From Flavobacteriaceae bacterium (GTDB lineage: Bacteria; Bacteroidota; Bacteroidia; Flavobacteriales; Flavobacteriaceae), in the NCBI GenBank assembly GCA_002729755.1, contig PBYT01000016.1:37845-56650 (forward strand): DNA of 18,806 nt, in the 5' to 3' direction. The notes under the pieces are model-generated. The model saw only the letters and a list, made by a program, of their open reading frames with translations. It made no database searches and was not told where the DNA came from. This document shows, in pieces, positions 7,412 to 15,685 of this stretch (positions are counted from its first letter, which is position 1; each line of letters begins with the position of its first letter). A program made the translations under genes and the position numbers.

Positions 7412-9109
7412 ATGAAAAATAATAAAAATATATCAGGAGCAGAGGCTGTAATAAAATCATTAATTAAAGAGAATGTTGATCTTGTATTCGGATACCCAGG
7501 TGGTGCTATAATGCCTGTATACGATGAATTCTTTAAATTTCAAGATAAAGTTCATCATGTGCTTACTAGACATGAGCAAGGAGCTGTTCATGCTGCTCAA
7601 GGATATGCTAGATCTTCAGGAAGGGTTGGTGTTGCAATTACTACTTCAGGCCCAGGAGCTACAAATTTAGTAACAGGAATTGCTGATGCTCAGATTGATT
7701 CAACTCCTATAGTTTGTATAACTGGACAGGTTTCAGCTCATTTGTTGGGTTCAGATGCATTTCAAGAGACTGATATTATTGGAATTTCAATGCCTGTAAC
7801 AAAATGGAGTTATCAGATTACTAAAGCTTCTGAAGTACCTGTTGCTATAGCAAAAGCATTTTACATAGCAAAATCTGGAAGACCTGGTCCAGTATTAATA
7901 GACATTACAAAAAATGCACAATTTGAAATGTTTGATTTTAACTATAAAAAATGTATTGGTATAAGAAGTTATAGTCCAATCCCAAAGATTGATAAAAATA
8001 AAATATTAGATGCAGCTAAACTTATTAATGCTGCAAAAAAACCATTAATTGTATGGGGACAAGGGGTTATTATTGCAAATGCTGAGAAAGAATTTAAAAG
8101 TTTTGTTGAAAAAAGTGGAATTCCCGCAGCTTGGACAATATTAGGAGCTTCAGCTCTGCCTACCTCTCACGAATTGAATGTTGGTATGGTCGGAATGCAT
8201 GGTAATTATGGTCCTAATATTTTGACAAATCAATGTGATTTATTAATCGCTATTGGAATGAGATTTGACGATAGAGTGACTGGGGATACTAACTCATATG
8301 CTAAGCAAGCTAAGATTATTCATCTAGAGATTGATCCAGTAGAAATTGATAAAAATATTAAAGTTGATGTTCCTGTTTTAGGGGATTGTAAAGAATCGTT
8401 AGCTATGTTATCAAAGAATATAAAAACAAAATCATATAAAAACTGGTTAAAAATATTTGATGATTTAATGAAAAAGGAATTTAATAAAGTAATAAAAAAT
8501 GATTTATCTCCAAAAAAAAAGGGATTAACTATGGGTGAATCTATAATTGCAATAAATAAATTAACTAAAGGAAAAGCTATAATTGTTTCTGATGTTGGCC
8601 AACATCAAATGGTAGCTTGTCGATATGCTAACTTTATTGAATCTAGAAGTAATATTACATCTGGTGGACTTGGAACAATGGGGTTTGCACTTCCTGCAGC
8701 TATAGGGGCTAAGATGGGTGCTCCAAAAAGGGAAGTAGTTGCAGTAATTGGTGATGGTGGATATCAGATGACTATTCAGGAATTAGGCACAATATTTCAG
8801 CACAAATTACCTGTTAAGATAGTAATACTAAATAATGATTTTCTTGGAATGGTGAGACAATGGCAGGAAATGTTTTTTGATAAGAGATATGCTTCAACTG
8901 AGATGGTTAATCCAGATTTTGTTTCTATAGCTAAAGCGTACTTTTTAGATTCTGAAAAGGTAGAGAATAGATCTGATCTTGAGCCTGCAGTTAAAAGAAT
9001 GGTAGAATCAAAGAAACCATATGTTCTTGAAATATGTGTTGAAAAGGAGGATAATGTTTTTCCTATGATACCATCAGGAGCTTCAGTTTCAGATATAAGA
9101 CTAGAATAA
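7412..9109 (+). CDS. ilvB: Acetolactate synthase large (catalytic) subunit
   Basis: ThDP-dependent enzyme that condenses pyruvate with a second pyruvate (valine/leucine branch) or with 2-oxobutyrate (isoleucine branch). The 565-aa protein has the N-terminal ThDP domain with FGYPGGAIMPVYD and the catalytic glutamate E55 in TRHEQGAVHAAQGYAR, then TSGPGATNLVTGIADA. The FAD-associated middle domain carries GMVGMHGN and AIGMRFDDRVTG. The C-terminal ThDP/Mg2+ motif is GDGGYQMTIQELGT (starting at residue 447) with ILNN completing it. This places it with true anabolic AHAS rather than other ThDP enzymes. It lies 1 nt after ilvD and 1 nt before its regulatory subunit, ilvN. Confidence 0.96.
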   Translation: MKNNKNISGAEAVIKSLIKENVDLVFGYPGGAIMPVYDEFFKFQDKVHHVLTRHEQGAVHAAQGYARSSGRVGVAITTSGPGATNLVTGIADAQIDSTPIVCITGQVSAHLLGSDAFQETDIIGISMPVTKWSYQITKASEVPVAIAKAFYIAKSGRPGPVLIDITKNAQFEMFDFNYKKCIGIRSYSPIPKIDKNKILDAAKLINAAKKPLIVWGQGVIIANAEKEFKSFVEKSGIPAAWTILGASALPTSHELNVGMVGMHGNYGPNILTNQCDLLIAIGMRFDDRVTGDTNSYAKQAKIIHLEIDPVEIDKNIKVDVPVLGDCKESLAMLSKNIKTKSYKNWLKIFDDLMKKEFNKVIKNDLSPKKKGLTMGESIIAINKLTKGKAIIVSDVGQHQMVACRYANFIESRSNITSGGLGTMGFALPAAIGAKMGAPKREVVAVIGDGGYQMTIQELGTIFQHKLPVKIVILNNDFLGMVRQWQEMFFDKRYASTEMVNPDFVSIAKAYFLDSEKVENRSDLEPAVKRMVESKKPYVLEICVEKEDNVFPMIPSGASVSDIRLE

Positions 9110-9110
9110 A

Positions 9111-9650
9111 ATGGAAAAAAAGACACTATTTACGGTTTCAATATATACAGAAAATAATGTGGGTTTATTGAACAGAATTTCTGCTATATTTTTAAAAAGA
9201 CACATAAATATTGAAAGTTTCACAACATCTGAATGTGAAATCGAAAATGTTTTTAGATTTATAATTCTTGTAGAAATGACTCATAGTGGAATCAATAAAG
9301 TTGTTAAACAAATTGAAAAGCAGGTTGATGTTATTAAAGCATTTTATCATACAGATGAAGAAACCATTTTTCAGGAAACAGCTCTTTATAAGGTTAAATC
9401 AAATTCTCTTTTTGAAGAAAGAGAGATTCAAAAATTCATTAAAAAATCTAATGCAAGGATAATAACAGTTAATCCAGAATTTTTTGTAATAGAAAAAACA
9501 GGTTTTAGGAATGAAACAGATAAGTTATACAATGATTTAGCTCCATATGGTTTGTTACAATTTACAAGATCTGGAAGAATTGCTGTAACAAAATCTAAGA
9601 TGGGGATATCAGAAATTTTAAATACATTTAAAAATCAAAAAAAGAAATAG
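9111..9650 (+). CDS. ilvN: Acetolactate synthase small (regulatory) subunit
   Basis: Binds the IlvB catalytic subunit, raises its activity and confers feedback inhibition, usually by valine. An ACT domain occupies about residues 6-80, with FTVSIYTENNVGLLNRIS and RRHINIESFT-like wording (here KRHINIESFTTSE). A second domain at about 90-165 contains RIITVNPEFFVIEKTG and LLQFTRSGRIAVTK, matching the C-terminal domain of ALS small subunits. At 179 aa it has the usual Bacteroidota length, longer than E. coli IlvN. The gene is 2 nt upstream of ilvC. It could equally be labelled ilvH. The allosteric effector cannot be read from sequence alone. Confidence 0.93.
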   Translation: MEKKTLFTVSIYTENNVGLLNRISAIFLKRHINIESFTTSECEIENVFRFIILVEMTHSGINKVVKQIEKQVDVIKAFYHTDEETIFQETALYKVKSNSLFEEREIQKFIKKSNARIITVNPEFFVIEKTGFRNETDKLYNDLAPYGLLQFTRSGRIAVTKSKMGISEILNTFKNQKKK

Positions 9651-9652
9651 AA

Positions 9653-11125
9653 ATGACAAATTATTTTAACAAATTATCTCCAGAAGAAAAGCTTATTCAG
9701 CTTGGGAAATGTAGGTTTATGGATTCCTCAGAATTTTATAATGGAGTATCCTTTTTAAAAGACAAAAAAATAGTAATTGTTGGCTGTGGTTCTCAAGGAT
9801 TGCATCAAGGATTAAATATGCGTGATTCAGGATTAGATATTTCCTTTGCGTTAAGACAATCTTCTATTGAATCTAATAGACCATCCTTTGTTAATGCTAC
9901 ACAAAATAACTTTATTGTCGGAAATTTTGATGATATGATTCCAGACGCTGATTTAGTCATAAATTTAACACCAGATAAAAACCATACCCCTGTTGTAAGT
10001 CAATTGATGCCTTTAATGAAAAGGGATTCTATACTTTCATATTCTCATGGATTTAATATAGTTGAAGAGGGTATGGAAGTAAGAGAAGATATAACTGTAA
10101 TAATGGTTGCTCCTAAATCCCCTGGTTCAGAGGTTAGAGAAGAGTATTTGAGAGGTTTTGGAGTACCTACTTTGATTGCAGTTCACCCTGAAAATGATAA
10201 CAAAAATATCGGCTTAGATGCATCAAAAGCTTATGCGGTTGCATTAGGATCTCATAAAGCTGGAGTTCTTGAATCTTCATTTGTTGCAGAAGTAAAATCA
10301 GATTTAATGGGTGAACAAACTATTCTCTGTGGAATGCTTCAGACTGGTTCAATTTTATCATTTAATAGAATGTCTGAATTAGGAATTGATTTAACATATG
10401 CCTCTAAATTAGTCCAGCATGGATGGGAGACTATTACTGAAGCACTAAAACATGGTGGTATTACAAAAATGATGGATAGATTAACTGATAATGCTAAAAT
10501 CAAAGCTTATGATCTTTCTGAAGAACTAAAAGAGATATTAACCCCACTCTTTAAGAAACATATGGAAAATATCCTTTCAGGAACTTTTTCCTCTACAATG
10601 ATGAAAGACTGGAAAAATGATGATAATGAATTATTAAATTGGAGAGAAGAAACTAGTCAAACAAAATTTGAAAAAACACCTTCAACAAACCAAAACATTG
10701 AAGAGCAAGAATACTTTGATAATGGTATTTTGATGCTTGCTTTTGTTAAAGCGGGTGTTGAATTAGCTTATGAAATTATGGTAAATAATGGAATTAAAGA
10801 GGAGTCAGCTTATTATGAGTCATTACATGAACTTCCACTAATAGCAAATTTAGTGGCAAGAAAAAAACTATATGAAATGAATAGCATAATATCAGATACT
10901 GCTGAATATGGCTGTTACTTATTTAACAATGATGCAATCCCTCTGTTAAAAGACTTTTTTAGCAATATCGATTCTGATATAATTGGAACAGATGTTTTAA
11001 GTAAAAGCAATAATCCAATTGATGAGGAAAGATTAAAAGTTATAAATGATAATATAGAAGAACATTCAATTGAAAAAATTGGTTCAGAGCTAAGGCAGCA
11101 CATGACTACTATGAAAAAGAATTAA
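9653..11125 (+). CDS. ilvC: Ketol-acid reductoisomerase, class II (long form)
   Basis: NADPH- and Mg2+-dependent isomeroreductase converting acetolactate and acetohydroxybutyrate to dihydroxy acids. The Rossmann motif VGCGSQG is at residues 43-49, followed by the cofactor-specificity loop around ALRQSSIESNRPSF; NADPH preference is expected for the class but not proven by sequence. The stretch MVAPKSPGSEVREEYLRG and the two-part knotted helical domain (SDLMGEQTILCGMLQTG, then a repeat-like region with MLAFVKAGVELAYEIM and AYYESLHELPLIAN) give 490 aa, the length of the E. coli-type class II enzyme rather than the short class I type of about 330 aa. It ends the ilv operon; its last 17 bp overlap the convergent leuB gene, leaving no room for a separate terminator. 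Confidence 0.95.
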   Translation: MTNYFNKLSPEEKLIQLGKCRFMDSSEFYNGVSFLKDKKIVIVGCGSQGLHQGLNMRDSGLDISFALRQSSIESNRPSFVNATQNNFIVGNFDDMIPDADLVINLTPDKNHTPVVSQLMPLMKRDSILSYSHGFNIVEEGMEVREDITVIMVAPKSPGSEVREEYLRGFGVPTLIAVHPENDNKNIGLDASKAYAVALGSHKAGVLESSFVAEVKSDLMGEQTILCGMLQTGSILSFNRMSELGIDLTYASKLVQHGWETITEALKHGGITKMMDRLTDNAKIKAYDLSEELKEILTPLFKKHMENILSGTFSSTMMKDWKNDDNELLNWREETSQTKFEKTPSTNQNIEEQEYFDNGILMLAFVKAGVELAYEIMVNNGIKEESAYYESLHELPLIANLVARKKLYEMNSIISDTAEYGCYLFNNDAIPLLKDFFSNIDSDIIGTDVLSKSNNPIDEERLKVINDNIEEHSIEKIGSELRQHMTTMKKN

Positions 11126-12179
11126 TGTAATTACAAATAAAATCACCCACATCGCTTGTGCTATAGGTTTTATCATTTCCATGAATATCTTGTGTGGTTA
11201 TCTTTTCTTTTAAAGAATGTTGTACAGCTTGTTTAATAATATTCGATTCTTTTTCTCGATTGAATGAATGTTCAAACATCATAGCCAATGAAAGAATAGA
11301 ACCAACTGGATTTGCAATATTTTTTCCAGCAGCTTGAGGATAGGAACCATGAATTGGTTCATATAGAGCGTTTTTTGCTCCTATTGATGCTGATGGCATT
11401 AACCCCATTGAACCAGAAATTACTGAAGCTTCATCTGTTAGAATATCACCAAATAAATTACTTGTAACTAACACATCATATTCACTGGGCCATTGAATTA
11501 ATCTCATTGCAACTGCGTCAACAAATTCATAACTAACTTTTACATCAGGAAATCTAGATTCCATATTTTGAACAGTCTCTCTCCATAGTCTTGATGATTC
11601 AAGAACATTTGCTTTATCAACACAACAAAGTTTTCTTTTTCTTTTAAGAGCCATCTCAAAGCCTAATTGAGCTATCCTTTCAACCTCATGTCTATTATAT
11701 TCACATGTATCATAAGCAAAATTTCCATTATCTTTTCTTCCCCTTTCTCCAAAATAGATACCTCCAGTTAATTCTCTGACAAAAATCAGGTCTGTATTCT
11801 GAATTCTATCTTTTTTTAAAGGTGAATTATTAATAAGTGATTCAAACACAATAGTTGGACGTAAATTAGCATACAAACCAAGTTTTTTTCGCATTTCAAG
11901 CAAACCTTGCTCTGGTCTAACTTTTGCACTTGGATCGTTATCATACTTAGGGTCTCCTATTGCACCAAAAAGTACTGCGTCAGATTTTTCACAGATTTGA
12001 TGTGTTTCATCAGGATAAGGATTACCTTTTCTATCTATAGCAATTGCCCCAGTTAATCCTTCTGAAATATTGATTTTATGATCGAATTTTTTAGATATAA
12101 CATCCATTACTTTAACAGCCTCATTTGTTACCTCAGGTCCTATTCCATCTCCAGATAAAACCGCTATATTTAAATCCAT
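11109..12179 (-). CDS. leuB: 3-isopropylmalate dehydrogenase
   Basis: NAD+-dependent oxidative decarboxylation of 3-isopropylmalate to 2-ketoisocaproate; the same enzyme would oxidise 3-methylmalate to 2-oxobutyrate if a citramalate route operates. The 356-aa protein shows SGDGIGPEV at residues 9-17, the substrate-binding helix around GLLEMRKKLGLYANLRP, VRELTGGIYFGERG, CCVDKANVLESSRLWRE, and the metal-binding SNLFGDILTDEASVISGSMGLMPSAS. EPIHGSYPQAAGKNIANP binds NAD+. These separate it from isocitrate and tartrate dehydrogenases. It is the last gene of the leu operon, 4 nt after the IPMS-like gene, and its 3' end overlaps ilvC on the other strand. Confidence 0.96.
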   Translation of the reverse strand: MDLNIAVLSGDGIGPEVTNEAVKVMDVISKKFDHKINISEGLTGAIAIDRKGNPYPDETHQICEKSDAVLFGAIGDPKYDNDPSAKVRPEQGLLEMRKKLGLYANLRPTIVFESLINNSPLKKDRIQNTDLIFVRELTGGIYFGERGRKDNGNFAYDTCEYNRHEVERIAQLGFEMALKRKRKLCCVDKANVLESSRLWRETVQNMESRFPDVKVSYEFVDAVAMRLIQWPSEYDVLVTSNLFGDILTDEASVISGSMGLMPSASIGAKNALYEPIHGSYPQAAGKNIANPVGSILSLAMMFEHSFNREKESNIIKQAVQHSLKEKITTQDIHGNDKTYSTSDVGDFICNYINSFS

Positions 12180-12183
12180 CTTA

Positions 12184-13695
12184 CTATACGTTTAGCATTT
12201 TTTCTGTTGCCTTTATTGCTGCTACAGTTTGATCAGAATCAAGACCTCTAGTTTTAAATTTCTTTTTACCAGAATCCCAAGTAATTGTTGTTTCGCAAAG
12301 TGCATCAGAATCACTTCCAGGTGGTATTCTTACAGAATAGTCAATTAATTTAGGAAGTTTTAAATTTATACTTTTATATATGCTTTTTAATGCATTCATA
12401 AAAGCATCAAATTGACCATCTCCTGATGCAGTTTCTTGATATAATTTATCTTTTATTATCATCGATAAAGCAGTCGAAGGTTTGAGTGTTTTAGCACTAG
12501 TCAAAACATATGAATCAATTATTATTTTTTTATTTTTTTCAGGATAATCAAGAACATCATTAATTATATATGGAAGATCTTCAATAGTTACTCTCTCTTT
12601 CTTATCTCCAAGCTCTATTACTTTTGAAGTAACCATTTTAAGTTCTTTATCTGAAAGTTTAATTCCTAATTCATCTAGATTATTTTTGATATTTGCTTTT
12701 CCAGACGTTTTTCCTAAGGCATATTTTCTTTTTCTTCCAAATCTTTCAGGGCTTAAATTATAATATAAGTTCTTCTTATTGTCACCATCAGCATGGACTC
12801 CAGCAGTTTGAGTAAATACGTTCTCTCCTACAATAGGCTTGTTTGAGGATACTGTTTGACCAGAAAAAGTTGAAACAATTTTACTTGCCGAGTATAAGTT
12901 GCCTTCATTAACATTTGTATAATTATTGGGAAGAAAATCGTTAATTGAAGCTATAATACTTGAAAGTGGAGTGTTTCCAGCTCTTTCACCCATTCCGTTA
13001 ACAGTTACATGTAACCCGTTGCATCCAGCTCTTATAGCTTCTATAGCATTGCTTACACTTAAATCATAATCATTATGACCATGAAAATCAATATGAAAAT
13101 CAGGGAACTTGTTTTTGATTTCATCAATAAATTGGTAGACCTCATAATGAGTTAATATTCCAAGGGTATCAGGAAGTAATAGTCTTTTGATATTTTGTTT
13201 ATATAAAAAATCTAGATATTCAAAAACATATTTCTTAGAATTTTTCATACCATTGCTCCAATCCTCTAGATATACATTTGTAATAATTTTTTTATTACTA
13301 GCCTTCTTCAATACTTTAGAAATATCATTAAAGTGATCTTTTGGAGTTTTCCTTAATTGATGCTTTAAATGATTAAGAGAACCTTTAGTAAGTAGATTTT
13401 GAACTTTACAATTTGCTTTTGATATCCATTCAATAGATAATCCATTATCTACAAAAGTTAGTACCTCTATACAATTGATTTTTTTATTTTTTTTAGCCCA
13501 ATTAGTAATTTTTTTTACTGATTCTAGTTCCCCATCTGAAACTCTAGCTGAGGCAACTTCAATTCTATCAATATTAAGCTTGTCGATAAGGAATTTTGCA
13601 ATAGTTAATTTTTCGTTAGGTGTATAGGATACCCCGGATGTTTGTTCACCATCCCTTAAAGTTGTATCCATTATCTCTATAAGTTTCTTACCCAT
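12184..13695 (-). CDS. cimA: IPMS-family synthase with regulatory domain, probable (R)-citramalate synthase
   Basis: A 503-aa DRE-TIM metallolyase-type Claisen condensing enzyme. DTTLRDGEQ is at residues 10-18 and the metal-binding HGHND has its histidines at 205 and 207; NGMGERAGNTPL follows. From about residue 388 to the end there is a LeuA-type allosteric domain, with SGDGQFDAFMNAL and IPPGSDSDALCETTITW. The substrate-pocket region differs from true LeuA: VYLEDWSNGM stands where LeuA has EFxAEDAGRTD, and EVASARVSDGE stands for EAGFPxSSPGD. A gene of this type between leuD and leuB is typical of Bacteroidota, where it is annotated variously as 2-isopropylmalate or citramalate synthase. Since a complete leuA is present and ilvA is not, pyruvate plus acetyl-CoA to citramalate for isoleucine is my inference. 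Its start overlaps the leuD stop by one base. Confidence 0.72.
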   Translation of the reverse strand: MGKKLIEIMDTTLRDGEQTSGVSYTPNEKLTIAKFLIDKLNIDRIEVASARVSDGELESVKKITNWAKKNKKINCIEVLTFVDNGLSIEWISKANCKVQNLLTKGSLNHLKHQLRKTPKDHFNDISKVLKKASNKKIITNVYLEDWSNGMKNSKKYVFEYLDFLYKQNIKRLLLPDTLGILTHYEVYQFIDEIKNKFPDFHIDFHGHNDYDLSVSNAIEAIRAGCNGLHVTVNGMGERAGNTPLSSIIASINDFLPNNYTNVNEGNLYSASKIVSTFSGQTVSSNKPIVGENVFTQTAGVHADGDNKKNLYYNLSPERFGRKRKYALGKTSGKANIKNNLDELGIKLSDKELKMVTSKVIELGDKKERVTIEDLPYIINDVLDYPEKNKKIIIDSYVLTSAKTLKPSTALSMIIKDKLYQETASGDGQFDAFMNALKSIYKSINLKLPKLIDYSVRIPPGSDSDALCETTITWDSGKKKFKTRGLDSDQTVAAIKATEKMLNV

Positions 13696-14291
13696 TAATG
13701 AGAAATTTTATTAGCAAAAGTAATGATATCTTCTTTTCTGTCAACTAAATAATCTATATCATCAAAACCATTCATCATATTTTCTTTTTTATAATTACTA
13801 ATATTAAAACTTTCAGATTGTCCATTTGACATAATACTAATAGATTGATTAGGAAGGTTAATCTCAAATAAACTATCATTATCTTTTTCTATTTCATTAA
13901 AAAGTTCACTTAGAAAACTTTCTGATATTTGGACCGGAAGAACACCTATATTCAAACAATTGTTTTTAAAAATATCAGCAAAGAAACTTGATACAACTGC
14001 TCTAAAACCATAATCATAAATCGCCCAAACTGCATGTTCTCTTGATGAACCACATCCGAAGTTTTTTCCAGCAACTAATATTTTTCCTGAATAATTTTTA
14101 TTATTAAAAGGAAAATCTTTAATCATCTCATTATTACTATCATACCTCCAATCTCTAAAAAGATTATCTCCAAATCCTTTTCTTTCTGTTGCTTTTAGAT
14201 ACCTGGCAGGAATGATTTGATCAGTATCAACATTATCCATATTTAAAGGAATAGCTGAGCTGTTGATTATATTAAATTTATCGTAAGCCAT
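13695..14291 (-). CDS. leuD: 3-isopropylmalate dehydratase small subunit
   Basis: Swivel-domain subunit that pairs with LeuC to isomerise 2-isopropylmalate to 3-isopropylmalate, and would do the analogous citramalate step. Key sequence is NFGCGSSREHAVWAI at residues 77-91, the phosphate/carboxylate-binding loop of the aconitase superfamily, after NVDTDQIIPARYL at 20-32. At 198 aa it matches the bacterial heterodimer type (about 200 aa) rather than the shorter archaeal type. It lies 2 nt after leuC and overlaps the following synthase gene by one base. Confidence 0.95.
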   Translation of the reverse strand: MAYDKFNIINSSAIPLNMDNVDTDQIIPARYLKATERKGFGDNLFRDWRYDSNNEMIKDFPFNNKNYSGKILVAGKNFGCGSSREHAVWAIYDYGFRAVVSSFFADIFKNNCLNIGVLPVQISESFLSELFNEIEKDNDSLFEINLPNQSISIMSNGQSESFNISNYKKENMMNGFDDIDYLVDRKEDIITFANKISH

Positions 14292-14293
14292 AG

Positions 14294-15685
14294 TTAAATC
14301 ATTTCTCTAGGGTCAGTTATCTTTCCAGTAATTGCAGATGCTGCAGCAACTAAAGGGCTTGCAAGTATAGTTCTTGCTCCAGGACCTTGTCTTCCTTCAA
14401 AGTTTCTATTAGTAGTGCTAACTGCATATTTCCCAGCAGGTATTTTATCATCATTCATTGCAAGACATGCTGAACATCCTGGTTCTCTAAGTTTAAATCC
14501 AGAATTTTTTAAAATTTCAAGTATTCCCTCATCCTTAATGCTTTTTAAAACTTTAAGAGATCCTGGAACTAGCCATGCATCAATATTTTCTGCCTTTCTT
14601 TTGCCTTTAATTAAATTTGCAAATGATCTGAAATCCTCAATTCTTCCATTGGTGCAACTTCCAAGAAATACATAATCAATTTTTCTTCCTGACATTAGTT
14701 CACCCTCTTTGAAATTCATGTATTCCAGTGACTTAGAAAACGAAGATTTTGAACCTGAATCATTGAAATAAGGAATTTCTTTTGAAATTGGTACTGCCAT
14801 ACCAGGATTTGTCCCATATGTTATCATAGGTTCAATTTCATTGGCATTAAATGAAATTTCTTTGTCAAAAACAGAGTCTGGATCTGATTTTAGATTTCTC
14901 CAGGATTCTATTGCACGATCCCATTTTTCATCTTTTGGAGAAAACTCTTTACCCTTAAGGTATTCAAAAGTTTTTTTATCAGGAGCAATCATTCCTCCTC
15001 TTGCACCCATTTCTATACTTAAATTACAAACTGTCATTCTTCCTTCCATGGTCATTGATTTAAAAACGTCTCCAGAATATTCAACAAAGTAACCAGTAGC
15101 TCCAGAAGAAGAAAGTTTACTGATTATATAAATAGCAACATCCTTTGGCGTTACACAGCTATTGAGGTTACCATCTATAGTAATCCTCATTTTTTTTGGT
15201 TTTTGCTGCATTATAGATTGACATGAAAGAACCATTTCAACTTCAGAAGTACCAATTCCAAATGCAATGGCTCCAAAGGCTCCATGGGTTGAAGTATGAG
15301 AATCACCACAAACTATAGTTAATCCGGGTTGTGTTATGCCATTTTCTGGTCCAATGACATGAACAATTCCATTCATTTTATGTCCTAGTCCCCAAAAATC
15401 TATACCATGTGTAGCACAATTTTTTTCTAAAGTTTTGACTTGTTGAGCAGATAATACATCTTTAATTGGCAAGTGTTGATTAATAGTTGGAGTATTATGA
15501 TCTGCTGTTGCAAAAGTTTTATTTGGAAATAGAACTTTTAAGTTTCTGCTCTTAAGTCCAACAAAAGCAACAGGACTTGTTACTTCATGTATAAAGTGAC
15601 GATCAATGAATAAAATATCAGGACCATTATCAATCTTATTTATAACATGAGAATCCCATACTTTATCAAATAGTGTTTTACCCAT
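14294..15685 (-). CDS. leuC: 3-isopropylmalate dehydratase large subunit
   Basis: The [4Fe-4S]-bearing catalytic subunit of isopropylmalate isomerase. The three cluster cysteines are visible as C344 (LGSCTNGRIEDF), C404 and C407 (GCSACLAM). Other family motifs are DRHFIHEVTSPVAF at residues 28-41, HGIDFWGLG at 93-101 and VCGDSHTSTHGAFGA at 125-139, with STTNRNFEGRQG near the end. The length of 463 aa is that of the bacterial heterodimeric enzyme. Its ATG lies inside the leuA 3' end (8-nt overlap), so translation is probably coupled. An oxygen-sensitive cluster is expected from the family, which links this step to iron supply. Confidence 0.96.
   Translation of the reverse strand: MGKTLFDKVWDSHVINKIDNGPDILFIDRHFIHEVTSPVAFVGLKSRNLKVLFPNKTFATADHNTPTINQHLPIKDVLSAQQVKTLEKNCATHGIDFWGLGHKMNGIVHVIGPENGITQPGLTIVCGDSHTSTHGAFGAIAFGIGTSEVEMVLSCQSIMQQKPKKMRITIDGNLNSCVTPKDVAIYIISKLSSSGATGYFVEYSGDVFKSMTMEGRMTVCNLSIEMGARGGMIAPDKKTFEYLKGKEFSPKDEKWDRAIESWRNLKSDPDSVFDKEISFNANEIEPMITYGTNPGMAVPISKEIPYFNDSGSKSSFSKSLEYMNFKEGELMSGRKIDYVFLGSCTNGRIEDFRSFANLIKGKRKAENIDAWLVPGSLKVLKSIKDEGILEILKNSGFKLREPGCSACLAMNDDKIPAGKYAVSTTNRNFEGRQGPGARTILASPLVAAASAITGKITDPREMI

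Noticed and set aside
7161..7460. Open frame on the minus strand across the ilvD/ilvB junction
   Set aside because: It is the complement of strongly conserved ilvD and ilvB codons, with no recognisable protein sequence or upstream signals.
8511..8522. A9 run inside ilvB as a possible slippage or frameshift site
   Set aside because: The frame is intact through it and the protein is full length; such runs are common in DNA this AT-rich.
14415..15092. Two plus-strand open frames inside leuC
   Set aside because: They are opposite-strand shadows of leuC, whose iron-sulfur motifs fix the true frame.
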